NCBI GenBank assembly: GCA_041654915.1
Contig: JBAZCO010000034.1
Location: forward strand, 1 to 14,622
Direction of reading: 5' to 3'
Origin: JBAZCO01 sp041654915
GTDB taxonomy: Bacteria > Bacillota > Clostridia > Christensenellales > DTU072
DNA: 14,622 nucleotides
In this document: piece by piece, positions 8,220 to 14,622 of the stretch
Position numbering within the stretch: the stretch's first letter is position 1
Layout: every line of letters begins with the position of its first letter
The notes under the pieces: generated by a model
Told to the model about the DNA's origin: nothing
What the model saw: the letters and a program-made list of their open reading frames with translations, nothing else
Database searches by the model: none
Program-made: the position numbers and the translations under genes

Positions 8220-8272
8220 AATAAACCGATTATTCCAAAGCGAATATGACGATAATTTCAAAGGATAAATAT

Positions 8273-8278
8273 GGAGGT
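8273..8278 (+). promoter_or_regulatory. Ribosome binding site deciding the trxA start
   Basis: GGAGGT is 7 bases before the ATG at 8286. The in-frame ATG at 8271 overlaps this site and has no ribosome site of its own, so 8286 is the start. Confidence 0.85.
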
Positions 8279-8285
8279 ACTTGTT

Positions 8286-8615
8286 ATGAATGATAAAGTA
8301 AAAAATTTAACGGATGCCGATTTTGACGCTACAATAAAAAGCGATAAAGTTACTTTGGTAGATTTTTGGGCGACTTGGTGTCCCCCGTGCAAGATGTTAG
8401 CCCCAATTATAGATAGTGTCGCTAGTGAGATAGGCGACAAGGTTAATATCGCAAAAGTCGATATAGACCGTTCCCCGTCTATTTCCTCACGCTATCGTGT
8501 TATGAGCGTGCCTACTATGATAATATTCAAAGACGGCGAAGTTATGGAGAGAATGGCTGGCGTAAGGCAAAAACCGCAAATTTTGGAAGTGTTAAAAAAG
8601 TATACTAGTTTTTAG
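8286..8615 (+). CDS. trxA: Thioredoxin with WCPPC active site
   Basis: Small cytosolic dithiol-disulfide oxidoreductase of 109 residues, the usual thioredoxin length, with no signal peptide. The fold is recognisable from VDFWATWC (residues 25-32), the active-site cysteines Cys32 and Cys35, the cis-proline motif SVPT (Pro76) and the FKDGE strand. The active site reads WCPPCK instead of the canonical WCGPCK, replacing the inter-cysteine Gly by Pro. That change is expected to affect redox potential or partner choice, but the rest is standard thioredoxin rather than a secreted TlpA/ResA-like protein. It lies between aspS and glyA with gaps of 66 and 40 bases, so it may be an operon member. No thioredoxin reductase is in the window. 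The family call is secure; the physiological electron donor is unknown. Confidence 0.92.
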   Translation: MNDKVKNLTDADFDATIKSDKVTLVDFWATWCPPCKMLAPIIDSVASEIGDKVNIAKVDIDRSPSISSRYRVMSVPTMIIFKDGEVMERMAGVRQKPQILEVLKKYTSF

Positions 8616-8655
8616 TAACCGTAAATCATCAACTTAATACAAAGGAGAGTCTTTA

Positions 8656-9906
8656 ATGTTAGACCTTAAATTGATAAAAGCAGCCGACCCCGAGGTATAT
8701 CAATCGATAGTGCAGGAGTTGGAGAGGCAAGAAACGCACTTGGAGCTTATTGCAAGCGAAAATTTTGTATCCCCCGCAGTTATGGCGGCGGCAGGCTCAC
8801 ACCTTACCAACAAGTATGCCGAGGGCTATCCCGGCAGACGCTATTATGGCGGTTGCGGGTTTGTAGATATCACCGAACAGCTTGCTATCGACCGTGCAAA
8901 AGAGTTGTTTGGCGCAGAGTACGCCAATGTACAGCCGCACTCGGGCAGCAGCGCTAACTTTCAAGTGTACTATGCTCTGTTAAATCCAGGCGACACGGTG
9001 CTTGGTATGAACTTAAACCACGGCGGACACCTAACGCACGGCAGTAAGGTTAGCATAAGCGGAAAGTATTTTACATTTTACTCTTATGGAGTGGACGAAA
9101 CAGGGTATATAGATTATAATGAAGTTGAGCGGCTAGCGTTTGAGTGCAAACCCAAGCTTATAGTTGCGGGCGCATCTGCGTACCCAAGAGAAATAGACTT
9201 TGAGAAGTTTGCAAAAATCGCCCAAAAGGTGGGCGCAATACTTATGGTGGATATGGCGCATATCGCAGGGCTTGTAGCGGCTGACCTGCATATGAATCCT
9301 GTTCCCTACGCTCAAATAGTAACAACCACCACCCACAAGACACTTCGTGGTCCAAGGGGCGGTCTTATATTAGCCCGTGAGGAGTACGGCAAACTCATAG
9401 ACAAGGCGGTATTCCCCGGCACACAGGGCGGGCCGCTTATGCATATTATTGCGGCAAAGGCTATTGCCCTAAAAGAAGCGTTGGGAGCGGAATTTAAAGC
9501 TTATCAAAGGCAAGTTGTTCTCAATGCAAAAGCTATGGCAAAGGCGCTTACCGAGGAGGGAATAAAACTCTTTTCGGGCGGCACTGACAATCACTTGATG
9601 CTAGTCGACCTGCGTGGCACAGGCGTTGCCGGCAAGGAGATAGAACATCTTCTGGACGAAACAGGCATTACCACCAACAAAAACGGTATTCCGTTTGACG
9701 ATGCAAGCCCGATGAACCCTAACGGCTTGCGCATTGGCACACCCGCCGTAACCACACGGGGGATGAAAGAGCCGCAAATGGAGATAATTGCCCGTCTTAT
9801 AGCTAGGGTGATAAGAGAAAAGGAACAAGCTTTCCACAGCGTAAGGCAAGAGGTTAAAAAACTCACGGAGGCTTTTCCGTTGTATAAAGAGGTATTTTCG
9901 TTATAA
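8656..9906 (+). CDS. glyA: Serine hydroxymethyltransferase
   Basis: PLP enzyme converting serine and tetrahydrofolate to glycine and 5,10-methylenetetrahydrofolate, the main cellular one-carbon source. The product is 416 residues, the standard bacterial length. Recognisable are LIASENFVS (31-39), YAEGYPGRRYYGG (54-66), the PLP-contacting DMAH (199-202) and the Schiff-base lysine Lys228 in TTTTHKTLRGPRGG. A clean AAAGGAGA ribosome site at 8641-8648 sits 7 bases before the ATG. The stop codon abuts the next ATG with no spacer, so it is co-translated with the cysteine desulfurase, another PLP enzyme. Its product is the cofactor used by TrmFO encoded upstream. Identity is secure. Confidence 0.97.
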   Translation: MLDLKLIKAADPEVYQSIVQELERQETHLELIASENFVSPAVMAAAGSHLTNKYAEGYPGRRYYGGCGFVDITEQLAIDRAKELFGAEYANVQPHSGSSANFQVYYALLNPGDTVLGMNLNHGGHLTHGSKVSISGKYFTFYSYGVDETGYIDYNEVERLAFECKPKLIVAGASAYPREIDFEKFAKIAQKVGAILMVDMAHIAGLVAADLHMNPVPYAQIVTTTTHKTLRGPRGGLILAREEYGKLIDKAVFPGTQGGPLMHIIAAKAIALKEALGAEFKAYQRQVVLNAKAMAKALTEEGIKLFSGGTDNHLMLVDLRGTGVAGKEIEHLLDETGITTNKNGIPFDDASPMNPNGLRIGTPAVTTRGMKEPQMEIIARLIARVIREKEQAFHSVRQEVKKLTEAFPLYKEVFSL

Positions 9907-11088
9907 ATGAAAATTTATTTAGATAATTCGGCAACCACCTCCCTAGACGGCGAGGTTTTACAGGCAATGCTGCCGTATTTTACCGATATGTATGGCAATT
10001 CCTCGTCACTTCACGGCTTTGGCAGAGAGTCGCTAAATGCTGTGGATAACGCACGGGAAAAAATAGCTAAAATTTTGGGGGCAAAGCCCTCGGAGATTTA
10101 TTTTACATCAGGCGGAGTGGAAAGTAATAATTGGGCGCTAAAAGGCGCAGTTGCCGCCGCAAAGGGCAGAAATAAGCATATAATCACTTCGGCAATAGAG
10201 CATCCTGCTATTATAGAAACTTGCCATTCGCTTGAAAAAGACGGGGTGGAAGTTACCTATATCCCCGTAAATTCAGACGGCATTGTGTCTTTAGAGAACA
10301 TAAAGGCGGCGGTTAGGGAGGATACCGTTTTGGTATCAATTATGACTGCCAACAATGAGATTGGCTCAATCCAACCTGTTGCAGAAATAGGGGCATTTTG
10401 CCGTGAGGAAGGCATTCCCTTCCACACAGATGCCGTGCAAGCAATAGACAGCCAATATATTGATGTAGATAAAATGAATATAGATATGCTCTCCCTTTCC
10501 GCCCACAAATTCCACGGACCAAAGGGAATAGGGCTTTTGTATATTCGTTCGGGAGTGCGGCTAAAACGCTTGCTGGACGGCGGACATCAAGAGCGGGGAC
10601 AGCGTGCGGGAACTACCAATGTGCCGCTCGTAGTGGGTATGGCAAAGGCATTGGAGTTGTCAGCGGCAAACCGTGCAAACTACAATAAAAAACTCACCAA
10701 ACTAAGAGATTATTTTATCGACCGTGCGCTTCAAGAAATTCCCTTCACTCACCTAAATGGCGGACGGGAAAATAGGCTGCCCAACAATATTAACTTGAGC
10801 TTTGAGTTTATTGAAGGGGAGTCTATCCTTATGGTGCTAGACCTAGAGGGCATAGCGGTTAGCAGCGGTTCGGCTTGTTCGTCGGGCGCATTGGAGGCAT
10901 CGCATGTGATACTTGCCCTTGGGGGGCGGGAGGAGCTTGCGCACAGCTCAATAAGATTTAGTTTGGGAAGAGATACAACCAAAGAGGAACTTGATATCAC
11001 CCTAGAAGTACTAAAAAAGGCGGTAGACCGCCTGCGGGGTATGTCACCTTTATTTAATGTGGAAAAAGGAACAGGCAGCTATGTATAA
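9907..11088 (+). CDS. iscS: Cysteine desulfurase (IscS/NifS family)
   Basis: PLP enzyme that removes sulfur from cysteine to form a protein persulfide for Fe-S cluster assembly and possibly tRNA thiolation. The product is 393 residues, a group I length. YLDNSATT opens the protein. His99 (AIEHP), the PLP-binding HTDAVQ (173-178), Lys201 in SAHKFHGPKG and the catalytic Cys324 in SSGSACSSG are all present. The ATG follows the glyA stop directly; a GAGGT-like site near 9889-9893 is rather far upstream, so coupling to glyA is likely. The end overlaps the scaffold gene by 8 bases, which ties the sulfur donor to an IscU acceptor. It may instead be called nifS; no nitrogenase genes are present. Confidence 0.93.
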   Translation: MKIYLDNSATTSLDGEVLQAMLPYFTDMYGNSSSLHGFGRESLNAVDNAREKIAKILGAKPSEIYFTSGGVESNNWALKGAVAAAKGRNKHIITSAIEHPAIIETCHSLEKDGVEVTYIPVNSDGIVSLENIKAAVREDTVLVSIMTANNEIGSIQPVAEIGAFCREEGIPFHTDAVQAIDSQYIDVDKMNIDMLSLSAHKFHGPKGIGLLYIRSGVRLKRLLDGGHQERGQRAGTTNVPLVVGMAKALELSAANRANYNKKLTKLRDYFIDRALQEIPFTHLNGGRENRLPNNINLSFEFIEGESILMVLDLEGIAVSSGSACSSGALEASHVILALGGREELAHSSIRFSLGRDTTKEELDITLEVLKKAVDRLRGMSPLFNVEKGTGSYV

Positions 11089-11455
11089 TAAAAAAGTATT
11101 AGAAGTATTTCAAAATCCCAAGAATGTGGGCGAAATAGATGACGCAAACGGTATCGGCAAGGTTGGCAACGCTAGTTGCGGCGACATTATGCAGGTATCG
11201 CTAAAAATAGAAAATGATATAATCGTTGATGCAAAGTTTAAGACATTTGGCTGCGCCGCAGCAATAGCAACATCATCAACAGCTACCGAAATGATAAAAG
11301 GCAAGACGCTGGACGAGGCGCTAAAAGTTAAAAATGCCGATGTTGTAGAATATTTAGAAGGACTCCCTCCTCAAAAGATACATTGTTCAGTTATGGCAGA
11401 GGAGGCTATACAGGCGGCAATAGAGGACTACAAGAAAAACCACGCAAAAAAATAA
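11081..11455 (+). CDS. iscU: Fe-S cluster assembly scaffold IscU/NifU N-terminal type
   Basis: Single-domain scaffold of 124 residues on which [2Fe-2S] clusters are built from sulfur delivered by the desulfurase. The three conserved cysteines are Cys33 (SCGD), Cys58 (TFGCAA) and Cys102 (KIHCS); the cluster-release aspartate is Asp35. The LPPQK segment (95-99) corresponds to the LPPVK site bound by HscA chaperones in Proteobacteria, although no hscA/hscB is nearby. Start ATG 11081 overlaps the desulfurase stop and has AAAGGA 10 bases upstream; an ATG at 11057 in the same frame lies inside the desulfurase gene and is unlikely. It is the last gene before a strong terminator. There is no NifU C-terminal domain, and no iscR, iscA or ferredoxin gene adjoins it. 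Confidence 0.94.
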   Translation: MYNKKVLEVFQNPKNVGEIDDANGIGKVGNASCGDIMQVSLKIENDIIVDAKFKTFGCAAAIATSSTATEMIKGKTLDEALKVKNADVVEYLEGLPPQKIHCSVMAEEAIQAAIEDYKKNHAKK

Positions 11456-11470
11456 TTTTTTATCAACAAT

Positions 11471-11525
11471 AAAACAAAATAACCGCAAGCCAAGGGATAT
11501 CCTTTGGCTTGCGGTTATTTGTTTT
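11471..11525. terminator. Bidirectional rho-independent terminator
   Basis: A 20-bp stem (11478-11497 with 11502-11520 and its flank, one G-U pair) closes an ATAT loop, with the core ACCGCAAGCCAA pairing with TTGGCTTGCGGT. It is flanked by AAAACAAAAT on the left and ATTTGTTTT on the right, so a U-rich tail exists in both directions. It lies 15 bases after the iscU stop and 15 bases after the stop of the minus-strand 35-aa gene, ending both convergent units. Confidence 0.93.
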
Positions 11526-11539
11526 AAAGTAATATTTTT

Positions 11540-11647
11540 TTAGTTACCGCTCAACATATGTTTTACCATTTTCTTTGCTAACGGAGTTTTCATCATAGCC
11601 ACGGTTATTGTTCCCATTGTTAATCCTAACATAAATGCGCCTCTCAT
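11540..11647 (-). CDS. Unrecognised 35-residue cationic, Met-rich small protein
   Basis: I do not recognise a family. The frame runs from ATG at 11647 to TAA at 11540 on the minus strand. Evidence that it is real: a perfect AGGAGG at 11661-11656 exactly 8 bases upstream, a stop 15 bases before a strong terminator, and position directly after a same-strand gene. The peptide has Gly and hydrophobic residues at 4-19 (AFMLGLTMGTITVAMM, with a GxxxG at 8-12), then a basic amphipathic tail KTPLAKKMVKHMLSGN. Seven of 35 residues are Met; it has five Lys/Arg and no acidic residue. This suggests membrane association or a one-pass membrane peptide. YtxH-like short proteins, small toxins and spore-associated peptides are possible relatives, but none is shown. 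Confidence 0.72.
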   Translation of the reverse strand: MRGAFMLGLTMGTITVAMMKTPLAKKMVKHMLSGN

Positions 11648-11668
11648 TGGTATATCCTCCTCGGAACT

Positions 11669-11697
11669 TAGTATATGTAGGGTGTTTGCAAAATATT
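11669..11697 (-). promoter_or_regulatory. Possible promoter for the 35-aa gene
   Basis: On the minus strand CATATACTA (11677-11669) contains TATACT, one mismatch from the housekeeping -10, but the -35 at 17 bases (AATATT) is poor. The arrangement ATA-N16-CATATACT also resembles sporulation sigma-E promoters. A transcript from here would have a very short leader. The gene may instead be read from the upstream phosphodiesterase promoter. Confidence 0.3.
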
Positions 11698-11707
11698 GTA
11701 ACAATTT

Positions 11708-12496
11708 TTACCACCCCTTTTGTATTTTTGGGCGGTTTTTTAATTGCGTAATGGTAATTTTTTGATTATTCCGCTTGGGTTTTCCCTCAGGCGATACATC
11801 TTCAAAAATAATATTTCTCGCATTAACTTGACCAGCCTTTTCTAGTTCCGCCTCTGTTCTAATAGTCCAGCAAATTAGTTTCATATTATGCTTTTTTAAT
11901 GCATGCTCAACCCTAGGAGAAGGCAAATAGCGGATATCATAGGCTAAAAATGCGGGTTTGGTTCTGTGCATTATGCGAAACCCCATTGAACAAAGCATCC
12001 TTAGCCATCTCTTTTCTGACGAAGTGGCAAGCTGACCTCTCACTACTTCGGGAGCGTATTTTTTGTACCATACAAGGGTGAGCGGGTTAAAGGCTTGCAT
12101 AATTATCCAAGGCTTGCCTTTAATTAACTTATAAACTTCCGCCTCCAAAACAAAAGAATGAGTGCCTGTGGATTTTATCTCACACAAGACATCAGTTTTT
12201 CCGTCCACAACGGCAATAAAGTCCTCAAGCAGAGGGATAACTTCGCCGTTGGGGAGGCGGTACTTCTCATCTTGCAGTTGCTCATAGGTTAGTTCGGATA
12301 TCTTGCCAGCCTCTCCAATTACTCGGTTGGTCGTGGGGTCGTGAAAGATTACCACCTTTTTGTCCTTAGTAAGCCTTACATCAATCTCAATATTATAGCC
12401 TTGTTCGAGGGCATTTTTAAATGCCGCCATTGAGTTTTCTGGCAAATCCTTGTTATGCAGTCCTCTGTGCGCTATTGGTAATTGATAAATTCTCAT
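11708..12496 (-). CDS. Glycerophosphodiester phosphodiesterase family protein, cytosolic
   Basis: Likely hydrolyses glycerophosphodiesters from lipid turnover to glycerol-3-phosphate and an alcohol, in a metal-dependent reaction. The product is 262 residues. Family motifs are all present: AHRG (9-12), PENS (19-22), EIDVRLTKD (37-45), HD (52-53) and CEIKS (105-109), followed by QAFNPLTL (134-141) and a C-terminal CWTIRTEAEL segment. There is no signal peptide or membrane segment, so a cytosolic enzyme is expected. AAGGAG (12513-12508) lies 11 bases before the ATG. The extreme C-terminus is basic (after residue 238) and looks like an extension beyond the barrel. It is transcribed away from lepA and followed after 60 bases by the 35-aa gene. 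The substrate is not predictable; ugpQ- and glpQ-like names would be guesses. Confidence 0.92.
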   Translation of the reverse strand: MRIYQLPIAHRGLHNKDLPENSMAAFKNALEQGYNIEIDVRLTKDKKVVIFHDPTTNRVIGEAGKISELTYEQLQDEKYRLPNGEVIPLLEDFIAVVDGKTDVLCEIKSTGTHSFVLEAEVYKLIKGKPWIIMQAFNPLTLVWYKKYAPEVVRGQLATSSEKRWLRMLCSMGFRIMHRTKPAFLAYDIRYLPSPRVEHALKKHNMKLICWTIRTEAELEKAGQVNARNIIFEDVSPEGKPKRNNQKITITQLKNRPKIQKGW

Positions 12497-12533
12497 CTAA
12501 ACACTTGCTCCTTAAATAAAGTTATATTTTATT

Positions 12534-12539
12534 ATTATA
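12534..12539 (-). promoter_or_regulatory. Candidate -10 box for the phosphodiesterase gene
   Basis: A perfect TATAAT on the minus strand would start transcription about 30 bases before the ATG at 12496. The -35 region at 17 bases is weak, so activator use or low activity is possible. Confidence 0.4.
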
Positions 12540-12579
12540 CTATTTTAGTCATATAAAATCTACAAGATAACAAATATAT

Positions 12580-12608
12580 TTGCTTATTTTTTTAGGATTT
12601 TATATAAT
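12580..12608 (+). promoter_or_regulatory. Housekeeping promoter for lepA
   Basis: TTGCTT (12580-12585) and TATAAT (12603-12608) are separated by exactly 17 bases. A second overlapping TATAAT follows at 12608-12613. Predicted transcription starts near 12615, leaving a leader of about 30 bases before ATG 12644. Confidence 0.75.
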
Positions 12609-12634
12609 ATAATCAACAGACTATGGACAAAATT

Positions 12635-12639
12635 GGGAG
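12635..12639 (+). promoter_or_regulatory. Ribosome binding site deciding the lepA start
   Basis: GGGAG lies 4 bases before the ATG at 12644. The in-frame ATG at 12623 has no ribosome site and would sit only about 8 bases from the predicted transcription start, so 12644 is preferred. Confidence 0.65.
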
Positions 12640-12643
12640 TGCT

Positions 12644-14449
12644 ATGAAAGACAGACAAAAATATATAAGAAACTTTTGCATAGTTGCGCACATAGACCAC
12701 GGGAAAAGCACCTTAGCCGACCGAATCATACAAAAGACAGGAGCGGTTTCGGAGCGGGATATAAGAGCGCAGATGCTAGACGATATGGACATCGAGAGAG
12801 AGCGGGGCATAACAATCAAGCTTACCCCCGTCAGGATGTTTTTTAACCATAACGGCAATGAATATACTTTTAATTTAATAGACACTCCGGGGCATGTGGA
12901 CTTCACATACGAGGTGAGCCGCTCCCTTGCAGCTTGCGAAGGGGCGTTGCTTGTCGTAGATGCCACACAAGGGATAGAGGCGCAAACGCTCACCAATGTT
13001 TATCTTGCGCTAGACAATGATTTGGAAATTATCCCCGTAATAAATAAGATTGATTTATCATCCGCTCAACCCGATGTGGTAAAGACAGAAATAGAGGATG
13101 TTATTGGGCTAGACGCCTCCGATGCACCGCTAATCAGCGCCAAAGAGGGCAAGAACATTGAGGAAGTACTAAAGCAAATAGTAGAAAAACTTCCTCCCCC
13201 CAAAGGCAACCCCGATGCTCCGCTAAAGGCGCTTATTTTTGATAGTGTTTATGATAGCTACAAAGGCGCTATTTGCGCAATACGCATAGTGGACGGCAGT
13301 ATTACGGTGGGGCAGAGAATCAAGTTTATGGCAACGGGCAAGGAGTTTGAAGTAACCGAGGTTGGTGTGTTTGCACCTGCAATGTTACCTACCAAAGCGC
13401 TATTAGCGGGCGATGTAGGGTATCTTGCCGCAAGCATAAAGAATGTTAAAGACACATCTGTTGGCGACACAATAACTTTGGCAAAGGGCGGCGCTGTCGA
13501 ACCGCTAAAGGGATACAAAAAGGTAAACCCAATGGTCTTTGCCGGTATTTACCCGGCAGACGGCTCAAGATACAACGAATTGAGGGACGCTTTGGAAAAG
13601 CTTAACCTAAACGATGCGGCGCTATTGTTTGAGCCGGAAGCATCGGGAGCGTTGGGTTTCGGATTCCGTTGCGGCTTTCTAGGGTTACTTCATATGGAGA
13701 TTATAGAAGAACGCTTAGAGCGGGAGTTTGACCTTGATTTGATTACCACCGCCCCAAGTGTTAGCTATAAAGTAATCAAAACAGACGGCACTCGTATAGC
13801 GGTGGACAATCCATCCCACCTTCCCCCTGCCCAAGAGATAGATAAAATAGAAGAGCCTGTGGTAACTGCCAATGTCTATACCCCGTCAGAATATGTGGGG
13901 GCGATTATGGAGCTGTGCCAAGAAAAGCGTGGCACTTTTATCAACCTTACCTATCTTGACGCCACTCGGGTAAAAGTTGACTATACCATACCCCTTTCCG
14001 AAATCATATATGATTTTTTTGATGCGCTCAAGTCACGCACAAGAGGCTATGCAAGTTTGGACTATGAGTTGGATGGCTATCGGGCGGACGACCTTGTAAA
14101 GTTAGATATTCTGCTAAACGGCGATGTTTGCGATGCTTTATCGCTCATTGTTCACCGTGACAAGGCTTACGGCATCGGCAGAGGTATAGCCGAGCGGCTA
14201 AAGGATGTAATTCCCCGCCAAATGTTTGAAATTCCCGTACAGGCGGCAATCGGCAACAAGATTATCGCCCGAGAAACGGTAAAAGCTCTTCGCAAAGATG
14301 TGCTTGCAAAGTGTTACGGTGGCGATATCACACGAAAGAAAAAATTATTAGAAAAACAAAAGGAAGGCAAAAAGCGTATGCGGCAGGTGGGCAATGTATC
14401 CATACCGTCCGAGGCGTTTATGTCTATTTTGAAGTTTGACAACAAATAG
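12644..14449 (+). CDS. lepA: Elongation factor 4 (LepA), ribosome-associated GTPase
   Basis: Translational GTPase related to EF-G that binds ribosomes and influences elongation or initiation under stress. The product is 601 residues from ATG 12644 (E. coli 599). G1 AHIDHGKST is at 15-23, G2 RGITIK at 54-59, G3 DTPGHVDF at 80-87 with the catalytic His84, G4 NKID at 134-137 and G5 SAK at 165-167. The LepA-specific C-terminal domain is clear (IPVQAAIGNKIIARET, CYGGDITRKKKLLEKQKEGKKRMR). Long stretches such as EVSRSLAACEGALLVVDA match Firmicutes LepA in style. It has its own promoter and overlaps hemW by 14 bases, the usual Firmicutes lepA-hemW pair. Confidence 0.97.
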   Translation: MKDRQKYIRNFCIVAHIDHGKSTLADRIIQKTGAVSERDIRAQMLDDMDIERERGITIKLTPVRMFFNHNGNEYTFNLIDTPGHVDFTYEVSRSLAACEGALLVVDATQGIEAQTLTNVYLALDNDLEIIPVINKIDLSSAQPDVVKTEIEDVIGLDASDAPLISAKEGKNIEEVLKQIVEKLPPPKGNPDAPLKALIFDSVYDSYKGAICAIRIVDGSITVGQRIKFMATGKEFEVTEVGVFAPAMLPTKALLAGDVGYLAASIKNVKDTSVGDTITLAKGGAVEPLKGYKKVNPMVFAGIYPADGSRYNELRDALEKLNLNDAALLFEPEASGALGFGFRCGFLGLLHMEIIEERLEREFDLDLITTAPSVSYKVIKTDGTRIAVDNPSHLPPAQEIDKIEEPVVTANVYTPSEYVGAIMELCQEKRGTFINLTYLDATRVKVDYTIPLSEIIYDFFDALKSRTRGYASLDYELDGYRADDLVKLDILLNGDVCDALSLIVHRDKAYGIGRGIAERLKDVIPRQMFEIPVQAAIGNKIIARETVKALRKDVLAKCYGGDITRKKKLLEKQKEGKKRMRQVGNVSIPSEAFMSILKFDNK

Positions 14450-14622
14450 GGCAGGACTATATATTCACATCCCCTTTTGCGAAAAGAAGTGCGGATACTG
14501 TGATTTTTATTCAATTGAGCCAAGCGACGGTGTGTTGGAGCAGTATACAACCGCCCTTGCTAACGAAATTGAGCTGTTATTTAATAGATACCCCAATATA
14601 TTATTTAATACAATATATATGG
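14436..14622 (+). CDS. hemW: Radical SAM protein HemW (heme chaperone), 3'-truncated by window edge
   Basis: Only the first 62 codons are present and the frame is still open at the end. The start of the protein reads GLYIHIPFCEKKCGYCDFYS, with the radical SAM CxxxCxxC cluster motif at Cys15, Cys19 and Cys22. This opening is characteristic of HemW, formerly annotated as oxygen-independent coproporphyrinogen oxidase HemN-like; HemW is now regarded as a heme carrier. The only plausible start is TTG at 14436: an in-frame TGA lies at 14430-14432, and no ATG or GTG precedes the motif. That gives six residues before GLYIH, a common length for the family. It overlaps the lepA end by 14 bases with at best a weak GAAG ribosome site, so coupling to lepA is likely. 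Confidence 0.9.
   Translation, partial: MTTNRAGLYIHIPFCEKKCGYCDFYSIEPSDGVLEQYTTALANEIELLFNRYPNILFNTIYM

Larger units (their letters stand above)
12497..12643. other. Divergent AT-rich intergenic region between the phosphodiesterase gene and lepA
   Basis: This gap of about 150 bases holds promoters for both directions and the two ribosome sites. I see no gene, riboswitch, tRNA or long inverted repeat in it. Confidence 0.7.

Noticed and set aside
12623..12643. Seven-residue N-terminal extension of LepA from ATG 12623
   Set aside because: It has no ribosome site and sits almost on the predicted transcription start; ATG 12644 gives the usual LepA N-terminus.
14314..14550. 78-codon minus-strand frame over the lepA-hemW junction
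   Set aside because: It overlaps two recognised conserved genes on the opposite strand and shows no start signal.
1..14622. Mobile element, CRISPR array, tRNA or rRNA gene
   Set aside because: I saw no transposase, integrase, regularly spaced repeats, or tRNA/rRNA-like sequence; gene content and composition are uniform housekeeping.

Overview
This window is housekeeping chromosome, most likely from a Firmicutes (Clostridia-like) bacterium. The evidence is gene order and protein style rather than any marker gene. topA-trmFO followed by hslV-hslU matches the known Bacillus topA-gid-codV-clpQ-clpY-codY neighbourhood, hisS-aspS and lepA-hemW are also classic Firmicutes pairs, and LepA closely resembles Firmicutes LepA. 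Shine-Dalgarno sequences are strong (several GGAGG-type) and intergenic DNA is AT-rich. I see no rRNA, tRNA, CRISPR array, insertion sequence, phage gene or defence gene.

Bases 1-11455 hold ten plus-strand genes packed with overlaps or short gaps: topA (5' end outside the window), trmFO, hslV, hslU, hisS, aspS, trxA, glyA, a cysteine desulfurase and an iscU/nifU-type scaffold. They cover DNA topology, tRNA methylation, ATP-dependent proteolysis, His and Asp tRNA charging, thiol redox, one-carbon metabolism and Fe-S cluster assembly. Extended -10-like sequences at the trmFO/hslV junction suggest an extra internal promoter. The run ends at a strong hairpin (11471-11525) that also works as a terminator in the opposite direction.

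That terminator is shared with a short minus-strand unit: a cytosolic glycerophosphodiester phosphodiesterase (12496 to 11708) followed by an unrecognised 35-residue cationic, methionine-rich peptide (11647 to 11540). The peptide gene has an excellent ribosome binding site and stops just before the terminator. It is the least ordinary object in the window.

A divergent intergenic region (12497-12643) carries a near-consensus promoter for lepA and a plausible one for the phosphodiesterase. lepA is followed by hemW, which starts with TTG inside the lepA end and runs off the window.

I found no convincing multi-gene novel system. Second-look points are the 35-aa gene, a CPPC thioredoxin active site, a short HslV propeptide that rules out the Bacillus-type N-terminal serine, the triple TGATATAAT repeat, the contracted topA-hslU cluster lacking codV and codY, and the absence of T-box leaders before hisS and aspS.
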